Of a stretch of DNA of 64,000 nucleotides, positions 48,884 through 57,826 are shown piece after piece (position 1 is the first letter of the stretch; each line of letters begins with the position of its first letter). A program made the translations under genes and the position numbers. Under the pieces are notes generated by a model. That model made no database searches and was not told the DNA's origin. It saw nothing but the letters and a program-made list of their open reading frames with translations. The stretch is taken from contig NZ_JAGSYE010000002.1 in NCBI RefSeq assembly GCF_025685565.1, positions 62,001 to 126,000 on the forward strand, given 5' to 3'. This DNA comes from Granulicella aggregans (lineage in GTDB: Bacteria; Acidobacteriota; Terriglobia; Terriglobales; Acidobacteriaceae).

Positions 48884-50133
48884 AGCACCTCGATCTCCGC
48901 CTCAAGAGCGCCCGCCGACTTCATCGCTTGAAGGATGGAGATCACATCGCGCGCCGTCGCTCCAATGCTCTGGAGGCTGCGTACAAGATCATCCACCGTC
49001 GATCCCTTCTTCAACTCGATTCGGTTGACTGGCTTATCCTTCACCTGGATCTGGGTCTGCTGCACGACCTGGGTCGTTCCCGTATTCGAGAAAGGGCTCG
49101 GCTGCGAGACCTGAAACTCACTGACGACGTTGATCGCCAGTCCCCCATGCAGGATCGATACAGGCTGAAGCACGACCGTTCCTCCGATAACGACGGTACC
49201 CGTTCGCTCATTCACGACCACCTTGGCCGTTGGATAGAACGGGACTTCGACAGCCTCCACCCGAGCGAGCAGAGAAGGGATATCTTCCCCAGGAGTGACC
49301 TCAAGGTCGATCTCGCGGCTGTCTACCGAACGTGCTGCCTCACGCCCCAGGTCCTTGTTAATGTAGGTCGCCATGGCCCCCGCGCTGCGAAAGTCCGCCT
49401 CATTCAACAGCAGGGTAAAGTTGTGCCGCCCGGCGAGTTCGAATGCCAGGCCACGCTCCACAATGGCTCCGGCAGGAATGCGCGCAGTCGTCGGGTGGTT
49501 GTAGGACTTCACATTGCCGTTGACGCTGAGCGCATATCCGCCCACCACCAGCGGCCCCTCACCTTCGGCATAGATCTTCCCATCGGGACCATAGAGCGGC
49601 GTCAACAAGAGAAGCCCACCCTCGAGGCTTTGCGCGTCGCCGGCAGATGCGACAGTTACATCGAGCTTTGTCCCGGGCCGCGAGAACGGAGGCAGCGTCG
49701 CCGAGATAAATACGGCGGCTAGGTTCTGTACCTTGATCGAGGACGCCGGCACACTCACTCCCATGCGCAGCAGCGTCGCTGCCAATGTCTGCAGCGGAAA
49801 CGCTGTCTGCTGGCTGTCACCCGTGTTGTGCAGCCCCACCACGATCCCGTATCCAACCAGTTGATTGTCGCGAATGCCCTCGATGGACGCTATGTCCTTC
49901 ACCCGCGCCAGGTGCGGTATGTCGGCTGGAGTAGCCGGGGCGACTGGCTCCACGGCCCAGCCCGCCGGGCCGCAAGCCAGCAGCCAGAACGCCCAGCTCA
50001 GGCGTAGAAGCGTCCGCCTCGTAAACCTGAGGCTGACCGTGAGAGCCCGCTTCCCCATCCTTGCCAGAGGGGACAGAGTCGCTCGCGAGCCTTGTAGATC
50101 GGATTGATGGATTCGCAGTCCTGACTGACTCAT
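48880..50133 (-). CDS. flgI: Flagellar P-ring protein
   Basis: FlgI forms the periplasmic P-ring around the rod at the peptidoglycan layer. The 417-aa precursor includes a long N-terminal region with a hydrophobic signal core (LLRLSWAFWLLACGPAGWA). After it comes the family start ARVKDIASIEGIRDNQLVGYGIVVGLHNTGDS, one of the most conserved parts of FlgI, and the protein keeps the family pattern to KGSTVDDLVRSLQSIGATARDVISILQAMKSAG. I chose ATG 50133 with GAGG upstream; ATG 50058 would give a more usual signal peptide length. It overlaps flgJ by four nt. Confidence 0.94.
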   Translation of the reverse strand: MSQSGLRIHQSDLQGSRATLSPLARMGKRALTVSLRFTRRTLLRLSWAFWLLACGPAGWAVEPVAPATPADIPHLARVKDIASIEGIRDNQLVGYGIVVGLHNTGDSQQTAFPLQTLAATLLRMGVSVPASSIKVQNLAAVFISATLPPFSRPGTKLDVTVASAGDAQSLEGGLLLLTPLYGPDGKIYAEGEGPLVVGGYALSVNGNVKSYNHPTTARIPAGAIVERGLAFELAGRHNFTLLLNEADFRSAGAMATYINKDLGREAARSVDSREIDLEVTPGEDIPSLLARVEAVEVPFYPTAKVVVNERTGTVVIGGTVVLQPVSILHGGLAINVVSEFQVSQPSPFSNTGTTQVVQQTQIQVKDKPVNRIELKKGSTVDDLVRSLQSIGATARDVISILQAMKSAGALEAEIEVL

Positions 50134-50186
50134 TGCATCCTCGGTCTCTAAACACAACTGCTTGGACAACATCGAAACGCGCTCGA

Positions 50187-51317
50187 TCAGAAGACCAGAA
50201 TCTGCTGCAGCAACCGCACCAGCGGATTCTGCCGCCTTGTATAGTCGTTCACGATTCCTCTGCCTTTGACTTCCAGTTCCAGGCTCGAGATCGCCGTCGA
50301 CTTGACCTGGTTCTCCTGCGAGATGTCCTCCGGCCGAACCAGGCCGCGAAGGATAATCGTCTGCGTCTGCTGCGAGAACTCCACCTGCCGCGCGGCTTCG
50401 ATCACCAACATTCCGTTGGGCAGCACCTCGATCACCTGGCCGCCGAAGGTAGTTGTCAAACTGGAGTTGGTCGCGCTTGCACCCGATGCGTTCAGAGAGT
50501 TTGATGAGGTCTGACTCAGCAGGTTCTGCAATGCGTTGCCGGCATGAAGAGCTCCGATCAGGCTCGATACAGAGGAGTTTGCCGCCGACGCCCGCTGGTT
50601 CTTCACCGTGCCGTCGGTCTCGGCAGCAAGATTCTCGGCCACCACGACCTGGATCAGGTCGTTGGGTCGCATCGCCCGTACATCCGTATTCAGTCGCGTC
50701 AGTCTTCCTGACTCGCTCCAGATCGCCCCTGCCGCAGGCTGCGCGCTCGATGTCTCCCGGCGCAGCCGCTCGACATAGGCGTTCAGGGAGTTTACGGCGA
50801 TATTCGGACTCGCGGGGACGATCTTTTTCAGGAGCGTCCGCTTTACCGGCGGAGGCGCAGGCGCGACAATCGGAGTTATTGCAGGTATCTCAGAGTAGCC
50901 AGGATCGCTCTTCGGATCAGGCAGGCTCCGTGCCGCCACTGGATAGGGTGGCGGAGGATCTGTAGCCGTAGCCGCGGCGGGCGCTGTGGCAGGTGCCCCC
51001 GCCGGCGGCGCAGCCTGTGTTGCAGCGGTCGCGGCGAGCGCTGAGGCTGAAGGCCTGCTCAGAGGCCGTGGCGCAATCCTTTGCGATGTTGCTGGCCGAA
51101 CGGGAGTGGGTGCTACAGTCCTCGGCGCTGTTCCAGAAACCGGAGCGGCCGCTTGTTCTGCTGCCTGTCCCGTCGCCACAGCTGAACCTGGAGTGGCGGG
51201 GGCAACAGCCGGCGGCGGCACAGTCTGCGAGAGTGCTACCGCTGCCATCAGCCACCAGGCCACAAAGCAGGCCCGAACGATCCACCCACTGCTGCCTTCA
51301 TCCGAGAGTATCTTCAC
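50187..51317 (-). CDS. flgH: Flagellar L-ring protein with proline/alanine-rich extension
   Basis: FlgH forms the outer-membrane L-ring. The C-terminal two thirds (from about residue 175) match the family, including LNTDVRAMRPNDLIQVVVAENLAAETDG, a Gly/Ser/Asn-rich middle, VIEVLPNGMLVIEAARQVEF and LRGLVRPEDISQENQV. The N-terminus is unusual: after a hydrophobic segment (CFVAWWLMAAVALSQ) there are about 130 residues dominated by Pro, Ala and Thr, giving 376 aa against about 230 in E. coli. No lipobox cysteine is evident, whereas FlgH is normally a lipoprotein. GTG 51317 overlaps the flgA stop by four nt and has GGAGATGAC upstream. Confidence 0.92.
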   Translation of the reverse strand: MKILSDEGSSGWIVRACFVAWWLMAAVALSQTVPPPAVAPATPGSAVATGQAAEQAAAPVSGTAPRTVAPTPVRPATSQRIAPRPLSRPSASALAATAATQAAPPAGAPATAPAAATATDPPPPYPVAARSLPDPKSDPGYSEIPAITPIVAPAPPPVKRTLLKKIVPASPNIAVNSLNAYVERLRRETSSAQPAAGAIWSESGRLTRLNTDVRAMRPNDLIQVVVAENLAAETDGTVKNQRASAANSSVSSLIGALHAGNALQNLLSQTSSNSLNASGASATNSSLTTTFGGQVIEVLPNGMLVIEAARQVEFSQQTQTIILRGLVRPEDISQENQVKSTAISSLELEVKGRGIVNDYTRRQNPLVRLLQQILVF

Positions 51318-51859
51318 TGCGTCATCTCCACATCTCCAGGCCCATGTACGACACCGACCACGCGCCAACCCGTATCGCCGTCCACCCCAGAGCTCGGAAT
51401 TCTGAGCTTTACCTCTTCGCCCGCTGCCGCGCTTCCCTCCGCGATCGCACTCATCTCAATCCGGACATTCCTCTCGGTCTTCCAGAGCCTCACCCGGTCG
51501 CCGTAGTGAACCAGCGCAAGGTATGGCTTGGGAGGAGCTACCGTTTCAACAGGCCTTGCCACGACCGTGGTTCCACCGACCACCTCCACCGGCCCTACTG
51601 TGTCCATGCGCTCCGACCACAACGGATACTCGGGATGTTCCACATCTTCGAGCACCGCCCAGTTCTGCTTCAGCACCGCGTCCCACCGGACCTCTCGTAG
51701 CCGCATGCCGCGCAACTGCGCACGCGCCATAATCGCGGCGAGTGGAGCAGGCTTCGCGTGGGAGGGAACCAGTCCCGCCCCACCCAACTCTCCTGCAAGG
51801 CCCGGCGCGCAACAACAGAAGAGCGCGGTACAGCAGGCGAATTGGATGACATATTTCAT
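51314..51859 (-). CDS. flgA: FlgA-like P-ring chaperone
   Basis: FlgA helps the P-ring protein assemble in the periplasm. This 181-aa protein has a cysteine-rich signal sequence (ACCTALFCCCAPGLAG) and a C-terminal SAF-like domain with VVARPVETVAPPKPYLALVHYGDRVRLWKTERNVRI. Sequence similarity is limited, as usual for FlgA. The placement between flgG and flgH supports the name. It begins four bp after flgG and overlaps flgH. Confidence 0.82.
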   Translation of the reverse strand: MKYVIQFACCTALFCCCAPGLAGELGGAGLVPSHAKPAPLAAIMARAQLRGMRLREVRWDAVLKQNWAVLEDVEHPEYPLWSERMDTVGPVEVVGGTTVVARPVETVAPPKPYLALVHYGDRVRLWKTERNVRIEMSAIAEGSAAAGEEVKLRIPSSGVDGDTGWRVVGVVHGPGDVEMTQ

Positions 51860-51863
51860 TTCG

Positions 51864-52652
51864 TTACCGGATCAACCCGTTGATCTGCGAGTACATGTCA
51901 TCAGCCGTGCGAATCACCTTCGAGTTGCTCTCGTAGGCCCGCTGCGCCAGAATCATCTGCACAAACTCCGTCACTACATCCACGTTCGAGTTCTCGAGAT
52001 ATGCCTGCTGCAGCGTCCCCATGCCTGTGTTCCCGCCCGGGTTATCGGTGATGGCGTTGCCCGACGAGGTCGAAGGCTGGAAGAGGTTGCTGCCCAACGA
52101 ATTCAAGCCCCCGGGATTGGGAAAAGTCGCCAGCTGAATCTGTCCCAACTGGCTCGATGTCGTCTGGCCGGGCAGCGTCGCCGTCACCACGCCATAGGGA
52201 GAGATCGTCACCGACGTCGCATTCGACGGGATCGTGAGCGAAGGAATCAGAGGATTTCCATTGGGGTCGACGACATTGCCAACGTTCGTCAGCGTGAAGT
52301 TTCCGGCGCGGGTATAGGCGAGCGTTCCATTCGGCAACTGCACCTGAAAGAACCCTGTGCCCGAGATCGCCAGGTCATACTGATTACCAGTCTGGTTGAA
52401 CTCGCCCTGGGTCATAATCACCTCGCTGGTGATCGCCCTTGTCCCCAGTCCAATCTGCAGGCCTGCCGATGTCGTCTGTTGGCTCGAAGCCGACCCCGGT
52501 GCCACCAGGTTCTGATAGACCATGTCCTGAAACTGCAGCCGGCGCTGGCGGAACCCTGCAGTGGCGGAGTTCGCCAGATTGTTCGCCACCGTATCCAGGT
52601 TCAACTGCTGGGCGTCCATGCCGCTCGCCGCGGTGTACATAGCTCGAATCAT
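51864..52652 (-). CDS. flgG: Flagellar distal rod protein
   Basis: FlgG builds the distal rod. The 262-aa product has the rod family N-terminus (MIRAMYTAASGMDAQQLNLDTVANNLANSATAGFRQ), the central GTRAITSEVIMTQGEFNQTGNQYDLAI segment, and the C-terminal LENSNVDVVTEFVQMILAQRAYESNSKVI. All are near identical to well-studied FlgG proteins. Length matches (260 aa). GGGGAG precedes ATG 52652. It follows flgF by 60 bp. Confidence 0.97.
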   Translation of the reverse strand: MIRAMYTAASGMDAQQLNLDTVANNLANSATAGFRQRRLQFQDMVYQNLVAPGSASSQQTTSAGLQIGLGTRAITSEVIMTQGEFNQTGNQYDLAISGTGFFQVQLPNGTLAYTRAGNFTLTNVGNVVDPNGNPLIPSLTIPSNATSVTISPYGVVTATLPGQTTSSQLGQIQLATFPNPGGLNSLGSNLFQPSTSSGNAITDNPGGNTGMGTLQQAYLENSNVDVVTEFVQMILAQRAYESNSKVIRTADDMYSQINGLIR

Positions 52653-52712
52653 TGCTTCTCCCCTTATTCCCGTCTTTCTATTCCCTTGGCCCTACTCTCT
52701 GTTCCCTGCCCT

Positions 52713-53468
52713 TCAGACCTTGCCCAGCTCCTCAGCCGCGGGCTTATCGAACTCCGTGTAGAAGACGCTCAGAGCCCGCTGCATCATCTCGGTCTGCCGC
52801 TGCACCAGCACCAGCTGCATCGACCCCTGAATGGCGTTCTGGTTTGATCCCTCAACCGCACCCTGCCGAATCGTTGCGCTCCCAACGACTGGAACGGTGC
52901 CCGCCGGCGCTTTGAGCCGATTGGTCCCCTCGGCCTTCAAAATCTTTTTGTCAGGAAAGGTGAAGATGCCGATCTGGCCGACGATGGTATTGCCCTCCGG
53001 CGTCGTGACCGATACAGTCCCATTCGAAGAGACCGCTACAGTCCCCGTTGGAATCTGTATGGGCTGGCCGAGCGGATCATTGACCGGCTCGCCCTCAGCA
53101 TCCTGCAGCACACCGGTCGCAGAACGTGAGAAGCTGCCATCACGCGTGTAGAGCACGCCACGCGGTGTCTGAAGAGCGAAGAACCCATCGCCTTCAAGCC
53201 CCAGGTCCAGGGAGTTTCCCGTCTCCGTCAATTGCCCTTGGCTGAAGTCAAGCGCATTGCCGCCAAGCACACCAAAGTCGTTGACCGATGAGCCAACCTG
53301 CGAATCACCCTCGAGCCCGCCGAGGTTGTCCACGAGCACCCCGCGGAACAGACCCTTCTCTGCCCGAAACCCCCCGGTTCCCAAATTGGCCAGATTGTTG
53401 GCCGCCGTATCGAGCGCCTGGGTGCGCGAGAGTAACGCCGTATATGCCGCATAGAGCCCGCTGTCCAT
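52713..53468 (-). CDS. flgF: Flagellar proximal rod protein
   Basis: FlgF is a proximal rod component related to FlgG. The 251-aa product starts MDSGLYAAYTALLSRTQALDTAANNLAN, keeps the central FSQGQLTETGNSLDLGLEGDGFFAL, and ends with the rod-type helix (MQLVLVQRQTEMMQRALSVFYTEFDK). ATG 53468 was chosen because the rod motif starts there; the upstream in-frame extension to 53603 has no family similarity. No Shine-Dalgarno sequence is present. This is the first gene of the flagellar block. Confidence 0.93.
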   Translation of the reverse strand: MDSGLYAAYTALLSRTQALDTAANNLANLGTGGFRAEKGLFRGVLVDNLGGLEGDSQVGSSVNDFGVLGGNALDFSQGQLTETGNSLDLGLEGDGFFALQTPRGVLYTRDGSFSRSATGVLQDAEGEPVNDPLGQPIQIPTGTVAVSSNGTVSVTTPEGNTIVGQIGIFTFPDKKILKAEGTNRLKAPAGTVPVVGSATIRQGAVEGSNQNAIQGSMQLVLVQRQTEMMQRALSVFYTEFDKPAAEELGKV

Positions 53469-53480
53469 GCCAGGTGATGA

Positions 53481-53496
53481 TGCAAGCGCGTGGCCG
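53481..53496 (-). promoter_or_regulatory. Candidate sigma-54 promoter before flgF
   Basis: CGGCCACGCGCTTGCA on the minus strand has GG and GC twelve positions apart, as in the sigma-54 consensus TGGCACG-N4-TTGC. The predicted start would be about two bases before the flgF ATG, leaving almost no leader. One chance match in GC-rich DNA is easily possible. Confidence 0.3.
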
Positions 53497-53766
53497 AATT
53501 CTCTGCCGAACCCGTTAGAGCGGACTAAGCAGAGGGTCACTATTCCGCGATTCAGCCTAACCGCTCCTGCATCTTGACTTGGCCCAACGGGAGGGATCGG
53601 CATCCAGGATGCGAGTCGTTACTGATGTAATCGAACCGCGTGACCGTCGGTTGCGAATCGCCGCATCTGTGACCTTTATCTGAAGCCCGGCAAGCTAAGG
53701 TTGCGTCAACTCACCACATCGAAAAACTGGGCCCTCGAACCTCCATCTATCTCAGCGGAGACGATT

Positions 53767-54720
53767 ATGTCCAATGTCAGTTCAATCACCCGTCTGCGTT
53801 TTCGCCAGATTCGATTTCTTGCGAAGACACTTGAACACCTCTCCTGCCATCACCAATCCCGCAAAATCCTTGCAGCTCTTGGAAGCAATTCTTTGCTCGA
53901 TCAATCCCTGTCGGGTTTCCGGCGGACGTTTCCATCCTTTGAAGAAGCACGTCGTCAAGCGAGCAAGTATGGAGTTCCCTCGCATGAACACCCAGGCAAC
54001 ATCAGCATTCACACCTACCGCACCGAAGAGGTTCGTCCCAGCGACTACCCAATCCTGTTCCACATGCAGCGGCTCATGGGAGAGGTCAACTCCGTGCTCG
54101 ATATCGGCGGCAGCATTGGCAATCTCTTCTACTGCTATTCAAAGTATCTTTCCTATCCCCCGGGGATGACCTGGACGGTCTTTGAGGTGCCCGCGACAGT
54201 AGCCGCCGGCACTCGCGTGGCACACCAGCGAAACGAACACCGCCTTCGCTTCGTCGAGCGAATCCAGGACTGCGATGCCGTAGATGCTGTGATCATCTCG
54301 GGGGCGCTGCATTACTTCGAACAACTTCCGCCGGCCCTGATGGAGGGCCTCCGCCGTCAACCGCGCCATATCTTCATCAACCGTACACCTGTGATCAACG
54401 GGCCTTCGGTATTCACCATCCAGGACCACGAACAGTATTTCGCCATCTCTCCAGCCCGGGTCCTCTCTCGCGACGCGCTCTTGCAGGCGATGGGCGAGGC
54501 CGGGTACGAACTGGTCGACGAATGGAAGGCTAACGAACTCAAGCTACATATCCCCCTTCATCCGGAGGCGTCCGTCTCCGCCTACTCTGGCTTCTACTTC
54601 CGGATGAAGCAATCCGGCACCGCCCGGCACCCCCGACCGAATCGGCAGATTCTGAAGCGCGCCCTGAGCACCCGTCGCGCGTCGCGCAGAATGGCGGGAG
54701 TAGCCGCACACTCTGGTTAA
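53767..54720 (+). CDS. SAM-dependent methyltransferase, TIGR04325-like
   Basis: This 317-aa protein has a Rossmann-type methyltransferase fold with the SAM motif VLDIGGSIGNLFYCYSKYL near residue 105-125 and a FEVPATVAAG acidic loop for the ribose. The region IISGALHYFEQLPPAL and HIFINRTPVI matches the family called TIGR04325 methyltransferases, often found near surface polysaccharide genes. The substrate is unknown. ATG 53767 follows GGAGACGATT. The last 30 residues are strongly basic (RRASRRM). It is divergent from the flagellar block and could modify a surface glycan or flagellar component. Confidence 0.8.
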   Translation: MSNVSSITRLRFRQIRFLAKTLEHLSCHHQSRKILAALGSNSLLDQSLSGFRRTFPSFEEARRQASKYGVPSHEHPGNISIHTYRTEEVRPSDYPILFHMQRLMGEVNSVLDIGGSIGNLFYCYSKYLSYPPGMTWTVFEVPATVAAGTRVAHQRNEHRLRFVERIQDCDAVDAVIISGALHYFEQLPPALMEGLRRQPRHIFINRTPVINGPSVFTIQDHEQYFAISPARVLSRDALLQAMGEAGYELVDEWKANELKLHIPLHPEASVSAYSGFYFRMKQSGTARHPRPNRQILKRALSTRRASRRMAGVAAHSG

Positions 54721-54727
54721 AACAGCT

Positions 54728-54750
54728 CGGGCGGCCGTAAAGGCCGCCCG
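54728..54750. terminator. Bidirectional GC-rich hairpin
   Basis: CGGGCGGCC and GGCCGCCCG form a perfect nine-bp stem with a five-nt loop between two convergent genes. The minus-strand copy runs into GCTGTTTTAA about seven nt later. Confidence 0.75.
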
Positions 54751-54772
54751 GCACTTCAATCGGAATAGCTGT

Positions 54773-55759
54773 CTACTTCACAACGGACTGGAACAACGGC
54801 GATCCAAGCAGGCTGGAGAACTGGCTGTCCGTCGAAGAGTACGAGACCGTCAGCGTTCCGGAGTTGGAATCGATCGTCGTCTCGTCGAGTGCCTGCTTCT
54901 CCAGCGGCGATCCCTGCGTCTTGCGCAGCAGCGATACGCCCTTCATCAGGGTCGCGGCGGTCGCTCCGGTCAACGTGTCAGACATCACCACAGCCATGTC
55001 GAACTTCACGCCGTTTGAGAAGTCCATCGTGTACCGAGAGCTCTTCATCCGGTCGCGGACCGTGTCGTAGTCCGTCAACTGGGCAGCATCGCCCAGCACG
55101 CTGCGCATCATGGTCTGCGTGCCCTTCGCGTCCAGAAGGCTCCAGACCGCCTTCGAATCGACGGCACCCATCTCGTTGACCATGTCGCTGTCTGCGAGGA
55201 AGTTCTGCTGCAGGCCATCGCGCGCATCAAGGGCCGCATCGATGGACTTCTTGTCGCCGAAGATCATCGTCGTCTGGTTCAGAAACACCACATCAAAACC
55301 AGCCGAACCCATGGGATACACGGTGTTATTCCGTACCACGCGGGTCTTCACTTTGTCCTTCGCAAACTTGGCCAGGATTGAGCGGGTCTGAAACTGTCCC
55401 TGCGCAATTCCCAGGATGCGGGCCGAATCCGCATTTGGTCCGGTGCGGAACGCTGCGAAGCAGAGAATATCGGCGTCCTGGTCGACCTTCAGCCCGGAAG
55501 ACTTGAGCGCCGTCTCCAGCCGCTTCAGCTCCGGTGGAAGGACGCGATCTTTCAGGTTCATGGCTGCGGGAGAGTTCTGCATCGCCCGATAGTCAACCAC
55601 GATCAACTGCTGCACATCCTTGGGAATGGCGGACTTTGCATCATTGCTCAACTGCGCGGCCCGGGCGACAACGGGTGACATCACCAGAACAGCTGTAACT
55701 GCGGCTACGGCCAGACCCTTGGCAACATCGGGAATCAAACTCTTCAACTTGGAATTCAC
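54773..55759 (-). CDS. Exported protein of unknown function
   Basis: I do not recognise a named family. The 328-aa precursor has a signal peptide (VAAVTAVLVMSPVVARAAQ, about residues 17-35), suggesting export to the periplasm. The mature part looks alpha/beta with repeated short motifs (LIVVDYRAMQNSPAAMNLKDRVLP; ADILCFAAFRTGPNADSARILGIAQGQF). GTG 55759 is preferred because it has AGGAGATTT upstream and starts a normal signal peptide; the longer reading frame adds 40 residues with no such features. It is alone between a methyltransferase and ftcD. Confidence 0.75.
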   Translation of the reverse strand: MNSKLKSLIPDVAKGLAVAAVTAVLVMSPVVARAAQLSNDAKSAIPKDVQQLIVVDYRAMQNSPAAMNLKDRVLPPELKRLETALKSSGLKVDQDADILCFAAFRTGPNADSARILGIAQGQFQTRSILAKFAKDKVKTRVVRNNTVYPMGSAGFDVVFLNQTTMIFGDKKSIDAALDARDGLQQNFLADSDMVNEMGAVDSKAVWSLLDAKGTQTMMRSVLGDAAQLTDYDTVRDRMKSSRYTMDFSNGVKFDMAVVMSDTLTGATAATLMKGVSLLRKTQGSPLEKQALDETTIDSNSGTLTVSYSSTDSQFSSLLGSPLFQSVVK

Positions 55760-55903
55760 GGGTAAATCTCCTGATCTCGTTCGCAACGGGGCGACAACCT
55801 GATTGTCTCTATCTGATACGTCGAATGCAAGCTGTTGGATCATGGCGAGCGACCTGAAGCCGGTCGGAATCGTTGCCATTCGATTCCCTCAATCCTCAAC
55901 TAG

Positions 55904-56878
55904 CTAGACCGCAGGCCACTCCAACGGTCGATGCAGCTTTCTTTCCAATACTTTCTGTTCTGCATCGAACCCTACGGTTTGACGCACCCAATCGGAATCC
56001 GGCTCAAACGCAGCTTCGGGAATCAGCCCGATCAGCTCCCCATCCGAGACTTCAACCCCGTGCCGCCGCGCAATCGCGCTCACTGCGGCATGGACCTGGC
56101 CCATCGGCGTCAACTGGTAGTCGGTGATGTTCATGCTGATCTGAGCTCGACCGTCAGCCATCACCCCGATGGCCTTCACCCCCGGCAGGCCACCGTTCGA
56201 TACTCTGAGGTCGCGGATATCCCGCGCAATCGCCCTCGCCGAAGCAATTTCGGTTTGCTGGGGCAGAATGGGCGCGCTGCCCCCATTAATTTTGCCTGGT
56301 TGCCGGATGTAGACGTTATAAGCAATCAGGAAGTTACGGGCTCCCACGGCGCTTGCTCCGGCTTTGGAGTGCAGTTCGGGACCGCCGACGTCCGGACGGC
56401 GCATCGCATCGCGGAGCGCCGCCTCACGCAGCCCTTCGAACTGCCCACGCCGGACATCTTCTAACTGCACCCGGTCGGGACGGGTCGCAGCGGCACCGTA
56501 AAAATAGACAGGGACACCGTATCTCCGCCATATCTGCAGCCCCGCCTGACGGGCAAGCATGGCGCACTCCGCCACCGAGATTCCACTCACCGGCACAAAC
56601 GGCACAACGTCGGCTGCACCGATTCGCGGATGCACTCCGCTCTGCTGGGTGAGATCGATCAACTGCGCGGCTCTGCCCACAGCGCGTACCGCGGCTTCCA
56701 CCACGGCTTCCGGGCTTCCCGCAATCGTCACCACGGAACGGTTATGTGCCGCGTCGCGCGACCAGTCCAGCAGACGCACGCCGTCGACCCTCATTGAGGC
56801 AACGATGGCGCGGACCTTGTCCTCGTCCATTCCTTCGGAAAAGTTTGGAACACACTCGATGATCGATTCGGCGTTCAT
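55904..56878 (-). CDS. ftcD: Glutamate formimidoyltransferase
   Basis: This 324-aa enzyme transfers the formimino group from formiminoglutamate to tetrahydrofolate in histidine degradation. The N-terminus (IIECVPNFSEGMDEDKVRAIV) and HNRSVVTIAGSP are diagnostic, followed by VHPRIGAADVVPFVP and ITDYQLTPMG. It lacks the cyclodeaminase domain of the mammalian bifunctional protein. No hut genes are adjacent. It starts 25 nt after the stop of pagL's neighbour frame, without a visible ribosome binding site. Confidence 0.93.
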   Translation of the reverse strand: MNAESIIECVPNFSEGMDEDKVRAIVASMRVDGVRLLDWSRDAAHNRSVVTIAGSPEAVVEAAVRAVGRAAQLIDLTQQSGVHPRIGAADVVPFVPVSGISVAECAMLARQAGLQIWRRYGVPVYFYGAAATRPDRVQLEDVRRGQFEGLREAALRDAMRRPDVGGPELHSKAGASAVGARNFLIAYNVYIRQPGKINGGSAPILPQQTEIASARAIARDIRDLRVSNGGLPGVKAIGVMADGRAQISMNITDYQLTPMGQVHAAVSAIARRHGVEVSDGELIGLIPEAAFEPDSDWVRQTVGFDAEQKVLERKLHRPLEWPAV

Positions 56879-56903
56879 TCGCGCAGTACCATTTCAGACT
56901 CAA

Positions 56904-57728
56904 CTACTTCCAGAACGTATACCCAATGTTGAACTGCACGCTGGCATTTACGCCGGGGTTCTTGTCCCCAAGGGATGCGCTTGAAATATGAACTGCGTTC
57001 GCACCGAAGTCAATCGATCGCGTCGGCGACAGGAAATAATGAAGCCCTACTCCGCCCTGGGGAGTGAAGTTCCACACACTGGCGTCGGTGTTCGGCCCGT
57101 CGTTGGTCAGGTTGAGCGTTGGCGATCCAAACGCAGGGTACTTGTGGTCAGTCCACAAGAGACCGCCCGCAGCCTGCGCCCAGGGAACGAGTCGGCCATG
57201 ACCGGTAAAGTTCCAGCGCAGAATGATCGGTGTAAGGGTAACGCCGGTGAACGTCCCACCCACCGTGTAGTAAGGCGAACAGGTAATCCCACCGAGCAGC
57301 GGACCTGCCACGCATTTTGCCCGTTCAAACTTTGGCGTATACGACTGCCAATAGGGAAATAGCTCCATCGCATACTCGAAGTTCCCCCGGAGAAGGCCCG
57401 TTTTGTCATGGCTGTACAGAACCTTGCCCGCATGGACTCCGGCCATGATGAACTTGAAGCCGTCCCGGTTTTCTGTAAGACCCAGCCCCCCCTGCACGAT
57501 CGCGCCATATTCAATGGGCATTCCCCGCATCTCGAAGCGGTTCTTCGCCGCGGCCACGCTATTCCCGCCGCCACCTGCCCCGGCTGTAAGCCCGCTGACC
57601 GCTTCACCAGAGCCTGCATCATTGGTGGAGTACTGCAACTCCTGGGCGAAGATCGCCGGCCAGGACACTCCAAGGAGGAAACCTAACGCAAGCATACTCA
57701 AAACGGTCGATCTCACAGCAAGCTTCAT
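56904..57728 (-). CDS. PagL-like lipid A deacylase (acyloxyacyl hydrolase)
   Basis: This 274-aa protein has a signal peptide (ALGFLLGVSWPAIFAQ) and a beta-strand-rich mature part typical of small outer-membrane barrels. The C-terminal motif NAVHISSASLGDKNPGVN carries the His-x-Ser pair that is the catalytic signature of PagL, which removes an acyl chain from lipid A. The last residue pair, FWK, follows an aromatic-rich strand. A longer N-terminal part with a glycine run (GAGGGGNS) precedes the barrel and is unusual compared with the 150-170 aa of classical PagL. With lpxB elsewhere here it suggests lipid A remodelling. Confidence 0.82.
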   Translation of the reverse strand: MKLAVRSTVLSMLALGFLLGVSWPAIFAQELQYSTNDAGSGEAVSGLTAGAGGGGNSVAAAKNRFEMRGMPIEYGAIVQGGLGLTENRDGFKFIMAGVHAGKVLYSHDKTGLLRGNFEYAMELFPYWQSYTPKFERAKCVAGPLLGGITCSPYYTVGGTFTGVTLTPIILRWNFTGHGRLVPWAQAAGGLLWTDHKYPAFGSPTLNLTNDGPNTDASVWNFTPQGGVGLHYFLSPTRSIDFGANAVHISSASLGDKNPGVNASVQFNIGYTFWK

Positions 57729-57778
57729 GTGTTCTCCACTTTCAGGTTTGGCTCGTCTCTAAGCATAATCGCGTGCAG

Positions 57779-57807
57779 TAAAAAGCCGCCGAGACCCGGC
57801 GGCTTTT
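57779..57807 (-). terminator. Terminator of the YebC gene
   Basis: A perfect 10-bp stem (AAAAGCCGCC and GGCGGCTTTT) with a seven-nt loop lies 20 nt after the YebC stop codon. On the minus strand it ends in TTTTT. Confidence 0.92.
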
Positions 57808-57826
57808 CAGGAAATCTCCGCCCTGC

